Assembly: GCF_040183065.1 (NCBI RefSeq)
Contig: NC_091117.1
Coordinates: 109,298,001-109,362,000 of the forward strand
Direction: 5' to 3'
Source of the DNA: Periplaneta americana
Lineage: Eukaryota > Arthropoda > Insecta > Blattodea > Blattidae
DNA: 64,000 nucleotides
The first letter of the stretch is position 1. Every line of letters begins with the position of its first letter. Below are positions 58,421 through 64,000 of the stretch, piece after piece. The position numbers were made by a program, and so were the translations under genes. The notes under the pieces are model-generated. The model did no database searches, was not told where the DNA came from, and saw nothing but the letters and a program-made list of their open reading frames with translations.

Positions 58421-59242
58421 ATACATTATAATTACAAATTAGCAATTAAATTTGTAAATGATTGAAAACCTAGCCATTGGAGTGTGTGTTCCGTGAACTT
58501 CCATTTCGTGGTTAAGTGTGTGATACATTTATGGATGTCGCTTGTATGTGTGTGTACTAGTACTTAGTGCTAATAGTTATACTAAGCTTACTTAATATCA
58601 ATCAATTTCTAAAATGCAATATAAAACTTATAATATAACAACAATATAAAAACTTTTATAAAAGGACACTTGTTTGGTCGCTTTTGTTGTTCTGTTATTT
58701 GAATTCTTTAGTGTCTTGCCGTTGAATGGGGCGATTATAACTGTTCTCTCTTTGTTTTTATTTAAAACTGGAATGATGGCGTTAAGAACTTCATAATAAG
58801 AAAATGCTGAATCATTATGTAAGAAACAATTTGTAGAGCACTTGTTTAAATCACTTAGTTTGTTGTGAAGTAGTTTGGGGTAACTTACGAATTATTATTT
58901 TCGCTTTTGCACTGTGTGTTGTTGTTGTTGTATCAAAACTTTATCTACTTTTTACTTATCAAGTAACCACTTGTTGACATTACCATTTTGAAGTTCACTG
59001 TTGTCCATTATTTCCTATGCAAATTCGATCGTCTAACAGGTTGAGTTACAATTTGGTTTGATGTCGAGCTCCGTATTCAAGCAAAGCCAGTGCTTCTCTG
59101 TAACAGTGTTAATATAATTAATGCTAGAATTTAGATGTTTTAAGTTGTAACTATATCTTATAATAGAAAATAAACTTACAATTCAGCTGTTTTGCATGTT
59201 GTGTCCTTGTCGGCTGCGTGGCTGAGCTGGAATGACGGGGCT

Positions 59243-59678
59243 CGCTGCGCGTGCCGATTACGGTCTGCGCTCGAAAAATCGAAAGAGAATTGGGAGGACA
59301 AATTTAAAAGGTACGCAAAACGCGTCCTTGCAAGGGGTTGGGGGCTGTACAAAACTAAATATGTGAGCTCCAAGCCTGTTGGCCACTAGTCTCACTCCGG
59401 GTTACGCTGCTCCACTGAAGGAGCTCTAGAAAATTTTGAAGGGGAAGCCGAAATTGGACGTAACCTCTTAGGTACCACATACGCGAGGTGGACTGAGATT
59501 TGATCAAGTGATCACGGAACGGGGCAAGGAGGAGATGGCTGGTGTTTGCCGTTAGGATGGCGAGACGCTGTCATCTGTTGTTCGATGACAAAGCATGTGA
59601 AGGCCGTCGGAAGAAGCACCGTGAAATCTAAGCTGCAATTTGAGAGGTCCCTGTCCTTTCAATTTGCGACTTATTGAA
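59243..59678 (-). mobile_element. 5'-truncated LINE 3' unit, copy 4
   Basis: The same 430-bp unit as at 47196, here alone inside the Penelope-like element. The plus copy of that element shows the uninterrupted site; about 10 bases (CACAGAGTTG) are missing at the junction. Confidence 0.8.
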
Positions 59679-59919
59679 TTGTGCTTAATATATATCGAAT
59701 GATACCGGAAGTGGAGGGGGGGGTTGGAGGTACCTGTGTGGTGGCTGTATGCTTTTGTTTTCGCGGGAGCAGTTTAAATAAATTAAACAAGGGATTGTTA
59801 GTATTAGTTATTTGTTCATTAAGGAGGGGTGTCCTGAGTTATATTCTTTTGCTATATAAAATTGTTCAGCCGTGTCTATTGAGGGATTGTTTGTAATTTT
59901 TATTATATTTGAATCGGTC

Positions 59920-61790
59920 ATTGCAGAAAGGGGATAAGTCATGAAAAACGCGAAAATGAGTTAAGAGTGCCATTGCTTTCTCCAGACCTAGACACACATT
60001 TCCATACAGAAATGGGACAAATTTGCTCATTCTTAACGCAAAGCAGAGTACCATAAGCAGCGCAGTCATAGCAGAAAGGGGACAAGTCAGCGACTTACCT
60101 TCTTTCTGCACTGACCGACGACGTGACGCAACTGAGTGCCGCGGATCTAATAAGTTACGCGCCCATCAGGTGATAAGGAAAATGACAGATAAGCTAGAAG
60201 TAGTAAGTGACCCAGGGGAAGAAAACTGTGTTATTAGTGGTAAACGTAAACGCAATGAAATTAACTACCGCAGAAATATAAATAAGAAAAATAAACTGAA
60301 GGCATTGGAACGTCAATTCCATTGGGAAGTCTGTAGCAGCCTGTACGACAGGAGAACAATGTGGGTAAGAAACTACTCATTGCTTGTTTAGACGCAACTT
60401 TGGGTCATCAATAATTTTCATCATTCACAATTTCAAAGATCATACGGCGCACTTCTATTCCTATCATGAAGGTATAGGCCACAAATCTTCAAATAAAGTG
60501 TGTTCCTTCTGAACTACATTGAAAATAATGTCTCTTCTTCAGTCAAGGAATTGTATCTTTTCTCTGATAACTGTGGAGGGCAAAATAACAATTATATCTT
60601 AATTCGACTGTTGCTTGCACTGACCCAAATGGGGAGATTTAACAAAATCAATCATTATTTTCCACAACGAGGCCATTCATTTCTTCCCTGTGACCGCAAC
60701 TTTGGTGTAGTGAAGCGCAAACTAAGGAAGACAGACAGGGTATACATTATGTGCCAGACCAATAAAATACCTTGATCCACCAGGCAAACACAAACAACAG
60801 ATTTTCTGTAGAATCAGTTACTACTGATGATATTTTGAATTTTAAATACTAGTGGACAGAGTATTACAAGAAAACCACCTGATCATTAGACACACTGAGG
60901 AAGAAAGGGAAAGATAAGAATATGTTTTCTTCAGCATAATTCAGTGAATTTGTTTACTCTAAAGATGATTCAGGATGTGTGACTGCCAGTTTGTTCATTG
61001 GTAGTGAAATGAGGAAACACAGATTCTGTATGAAAAAACCAGGTTCTGGACGCATAGTAATGCCTACACAAAAGCATACAATGGGAAAATTCCCATTAAT
61101 ACGAAAAAAAAAACTTGGAGACGTATCGACAGTGAGGCAATACATTCCATTGGAACACACTTCCTTTTACGAAGAGAACTGGCCACCTTGTGACAAGGAA
61201 TCTACAGACGACGTGGCTTCCAACGTCTAACAATACACTCTGTAAAAATTGAAACAAATGATTTTGTGTAGTACTTTAGTGTATTTTTATTGTGCTCTCC
61301 TACATGCAGTTTTTAAGTTTTAGTTTAAAAGTAGAGTTCTGATTTAAAACTGTGATATAAAATTACATATTGGTACATTTCTGTAGTAGGAATAATGATT
61401 GAAATGAAAAAAAAAATATATATATATATATGTAAATGGTGACAGTAATGTAGTAATTATACACAAAACATCGTTATCGTTGTAATTATTAACATTTAGT
61501 TAGTTTTCAAATATTACATTAGCCCAAAATTGTAATTTATATATATTTTTTCTTTTATATTTAACAATTCCTTGCAGAAAGGGGATAAGTCATGGTTCGA
61601 TTAAACAACTTTAAACAAAAGTGTTTGAGATGTCAGATGTCTAACATGATGTATTATACTTCACTATTCATAAACAAAGTAAGAAAAAATATTTCTAATG
61701 ATTACTCCAGTATTGGAAGAAGAAAACAGTTTTTATTGATTATCTCAAAAGTAAGATTTTATGACTTATCCCCTTTCTGCAATGACCGAT
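59920..61790 (+). mobile_element. Sola-like DNA element inserted in the Penelope-like copy
   Basis: The termini GGTCATTGCAGAAAGGGGAT and their reverse complement lie at both ends. The motif GCAGAAAGGGGAYAAGTCA recurs at 60069 and 61575. The flanks GAATC and GATTC match at 4 of 5 bases. The inner sequence codes for a broken transposase. Confidence 0.7.
60180..61230 (+). pseudogene. Sola-like (DUF7869-type) transposase, broken
   Basis: N-terminal part: KRKRNEINYRRNINKKNKLK (60182-60391). Catalytic part: ELYLFSDNCGGQNNNYILIR, then HYFPQRGHSFLPCDRNFGVV and KRKLRKTDRVY (60530-60775); the S-D-N-C-x-G-Q-N and GHS...D motifs match the Sola/DUF7869 group, in which this Asp is taken as catalytic. C-terminal part: FIGSEMRKHRFCMKKPG through KFPLIRKKKLG (60979-61230). 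Frameshifts and a deletion separate the parts. The assignment to Sola is from memory of the motif. Confidence 0.65.
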
Positions 61791-61791
61791 T

Positions 61792-62160
61792 CATTTAATG
61801 TGTCATTTATATTGGATAACTCGTGATTTTCATGAATACGATGTTGTGTAAATTTAGATTTATTTCTATTATAAATGAAGTCCGTTGTATGTTCTCTGTA
61901 TCTGACTTTGAAGTTGCGTCGTGTCTGACCTATATATATTTTTGTGCAGTTTTTACATTTTAACTGGTATATTTTGTATGTGTCATTTATATTGGATAAC
62001 TCGTAGTTTTCATCAATAAGCTGTTGTGCAAATTTAGATTTATTTCTACTGTAAATGAAGTCCGTTGTATGTTCTCTGTATCTGACTTTGAAGTTGCGTC
62101 GTGTCTGACCTATATATGTTTTTGTGCAGTTTTTACATTTTTTACATTTTAACTGGTAAA
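61792..62160 (-). pseudogene. GIY-YIG endonuclease domain, internally duplicated
   Basis: Minus strand: YQLKCKKCKNCTKTYIGQTR then RNFKVRYREHTTDFIYSRNK, and 60 residues later the same again (KNCTKIYIGQTRRNFKVRYR and EHTTDFIYNRNK). YIGQT, the R-x-R-x-x-EH block and the C-x-x-C linker are typical of Penelope-like element endonucleases, which nick the target for reverse transcription. The repeat unit is about 180 bp (61797-61965 and 61976-62150). It stays in frame through both copies but runs into the Sola-like element (ending VIAERG). No reverse transcriptase is attached. Confidence 0.85.
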
Positions 62161-62179
62161 AAATAATAAACAATGGCAA

Positions 62180-62729
62180 AGTATGGCGTATTACGGCAAA
62201 ATCTCAAATAAACTCTGTAATTTTTTCAAGAAACAAAACATTAATATAGCTCCTAGAACTAACAATAAATTAAACAACATAATCCCCAATAAAACCAACA
62301 GTAACGAACCATTCCTAAATAGCGGCATATAGCAGTTAAAATGTAAAAACTGCACAAAAACATATATAAGTCAGACACGACGCAACTTCAAAGTCAGATA
62401 CAGAGAACATACAACGGAATTCTTTTACAATAGAAATAAATCTAAATTTGCACAACATCTTATTGATGAAAACCACGAGTTATCCAATATAAATGAATGA
62501 TTCAAATATAATAAAAATTACAAACAATCCCTCAATAGACACGGCTGAACAATTTTATATAGCAAAAGAATATAACTCAGGACACTCCCTCCTTAATAAA
62601 CAAATAACTAACACTAACAATCCCTTATTTAATTTATTTATACTGCTCCCGCGAAAACAAAAGCATATAGCCACCACACAGGTACCTCCAACCCCCCCTC
62701 CACTTCCGGTATCATTCGATGTATATTAA
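62180..62729 (+). pseudogene. GIY-YIG endonuclease of the plus Penelope-like copy
   Basis: Readable: YYGKISNKLCNFFKKQNINI, NEPFLNSGI, then QLKCKNCTKTYISQTRRNFK and VRYREHTTEFFYNRNKSKFA, QHLIDENHELSNINE, and after a frameshift IIKITNNPSIDTAEQFYIAK and KEYNSGHSLLNKQITNTNNP to the stop at 62729. The YIG motif has become YIS (Gly to Ser) and there is one stop before QLKC, so this copy is inactive. The domain layout is that of the C-terminal part of a Penelope-like polyprotein. Confidence 0.85.
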
Positions 62730-63565
62730 GCACAACTCTGTGAGCGAGCCCCGTCATTCCAGCTCAGCCACGCAGCCGACAAGGACACAACATGCAAAAC
62801 AGCTGAATTGTAAGTTTATTTTCTATTATAAGATATAGTTACAACTTAAAACATCTAAATTCTAGCATTAATTATATTAACACTGTTACAGAGAAGCACT
62901 GGCTTTGCTTGAATACGGAGCTCGACATCAAACCAAATTGTAACTCAACCTGTTAGACGATCGAATTTGCATAGGAAATAATGGACAACAGTGAACTTCA
63001 AAATGGTAATGTCAACAAGTGGTTACTTGATAAGTAAAAAGTAGATAAAGTTTTGATACAACAACAACACACAGTGCAAAAGTGAAAATAATAATTCGTA
63101 AGTTACCCCAAACTACTTCACAGCAAACTAAGTGATTTAAACAAGTGATCTACAAATTGCTTCTTACATAATGATTCAGCATTTTCTTATTATGAAGTTC
63201 TTAACGCCATCATTCCAGTTTTAAATAAAAACAAAGAGAGAACAGTTATAATCGCCCCATTCAACGGCAAGACACTAAAGAATTCAAATGACAGAACAAC
63301 AAAAGCGACCAAACAAGTGTCCTTTTATAAAAGTTTTTATATTGTTGTTATATTATAAGTTTTATATTGCATTTTAGAAATTGATTGATATTAAGTAAGC
63401 TTAGTATAACTATGAGCACTAATTACTAGTACACACACGTACAAGCGACATCCATAAATGTATCACACACTTAACCACGAAATGGAAGTTCACGGAACAC
63501 ACACTCCAATGGCTAGGTTTTCAATCATTTACAAATTTAATTGCTAATTTGTAATTATAATGCAT

Positions 63566-63595
63566 CTGAAGATGATACAAAAAATGGTATCGAAA
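63566..63595 (+). ncRNA. Hammerhead-like motif of the Penelope-like element
   Basis: CTGAAGA (63566-63572), stem GATAC/GTATC around an 8-base loop, then GAAAAC. The core matches CTGANGA-stem-GAAA; outer helices not verified. Confidence 0.5.
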
Positions 63596-63824
63596 ACATT
63601 CATGTAGAAATCTTACTCATGTAAATGACTATTGTAGTAGATAAGCATTGGCGGCTTAATAAAAGTGTTACACATTAAACTCTATTAACGCGTTATGAAC
63701 ACAACCACGGGAAATTGTCAAATGACAGATCAAGCACTATGGTATTACAAATACATTATTTGAGCAAAAATTATCATTGTGCTGTAGCACTGTAGCACAT
63801 AAGGACGGGCCGCCCCTGTCCCGA

Positions 63825-64000
63825 TGCATCTCCCTGATATATTTCCAGCGTAAATCTTCATGGTTAGGGAATAAAAATACATTGACTGACAAAATTATCC
63901 CGATGCATCATCCTGATTTATTTCCGGCGTAAATCTTCATCCTTAGGGAATAAAAATACACTCACTTTCGAACCAGTTAAATAATTGCCTTTACAGGCAG
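63825..64000 (-). pseudogene. Tandem THAP-domain fragments at window edge
   Basis: The minus strand shows two adjacent partial THAP segments: one over 63905-64000 (GGCAATTATTTAACTGGTTC region, frameshifted) and a second with SVNVFLFPNHEDLRWKYIRE then MHRD (63830-63900). Both resemble the middle of the THAP exon at 30957-31106 at nucleotide level. The sequence continues beyond the window. Probably a transposon-derived THAP exon. Confidence 0.55.

Larger units (their letters stand above)
58310..62165 (-). mobile_element. Penelope-like element, minus copy, with two insertions
   Basis: The 3' region at 58310-59242 is a near-perfect inverted copy of 62750-63685, and 59679-59925 of 62498-62740. 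Insertions are a 435-bp LINE 3' unit (59243-59678) and a Sola-like element (59920-61790). The 5' side ends near 62165 with a duplicated GIY-YIG domain. The reverse transcriptase is missing (5'-truncated). Confidence 0.85.
62175..63685 (+). mobile_element. Penelope-like element, plus copy
   Basis: It starts in the sequence just before the GIY-YIG domain and runs through the C-terminus and a 950-bp 3' region with a hammerhead-like motif about 90 bp from its end. Head to head with the minus copy at 58310-62165. Confidence 0.85.

Overview
This window is A+T-rich animal genomic DNA with almost no host coding sequence and very dense, nested mobile elements. The mix of families suggests an insect, and from memory of similar repeats most likely a cockroach (Blattodea). 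The mix includes several mariner lineages, hAT, pogo/Tigger, PIF/Harbinger-like, P/THAP9-like and Sola-like DNA elements, Jockey-type and RTE-like LINEs, Penelope-like elements (PLEs) with GIY-YIG domains, and tRNA-derived SINEs. Two exons of ANAPC11, which read like the Drosophila form, support an insect. The species is an inference. There is nothing bacterial here: no operons, CRISPR arrays or rRNA.

Layout. 1-8.9 kb: a SINE-like tail, an internally deleted mariner (956-1659), a long-TIR mariner (3336-4468), a DD34D mariner (4571-5910), a hAT MITE (5947-6709) and a pogo/Tigger element (7197-8897). 9.0-15.7 kb: one plus-strand LINE split by a foldback MITE, by an inverted-repeat element that itself holds a minus-strand LINE with RNase H, and by another mariner. 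15.7-17.9 kb: a minisatellite split by a mariner. 17.9-19.7 kb: a SINE and palindromic MITEs. 19.88-20.10 kb: the first two coding exons of ANAPC11 (minus), the only clear host gene. 21.64-23.84 kb: a complete hAT transposon with an open 494-residue transposase and a perfect 8-bp target duplication. 25.8-27.3, 36.9-38.3 and 41.4-43.4 kb: three related elements with GGCC-type termini; the first two carry Harbinger-like coding remnants. 31-33 kb: a THAP exon and YqaJ nuclease remnants. 33.5-34.3 kb: nested LINE tails with both target duplications preserved. 36.6-41.3 kb: a shattered P/THAP9-like transposase. 45.8-55.2 kb: a Jockey-type LINE split by a 5.1-kb inverted composite flanked by an 11-bp duplication. 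58.3-63.7 kb: two PLE copies head to head, with a Sola-like element inside one. The window ends in THAP fragments.

The most interesting signal is not a gene. The palindrome TAGGCCTA occurs about 19 times, against roughly one expected. In four places the window holds a paralogous copy of the same sequence without it, and each comparison shows a net 6-bp gain at or next to a TA. This looks like insertion of GGCC with duplication of a TA target, possibly a transposon excision footprint. TACCGGTA is also over-represented.
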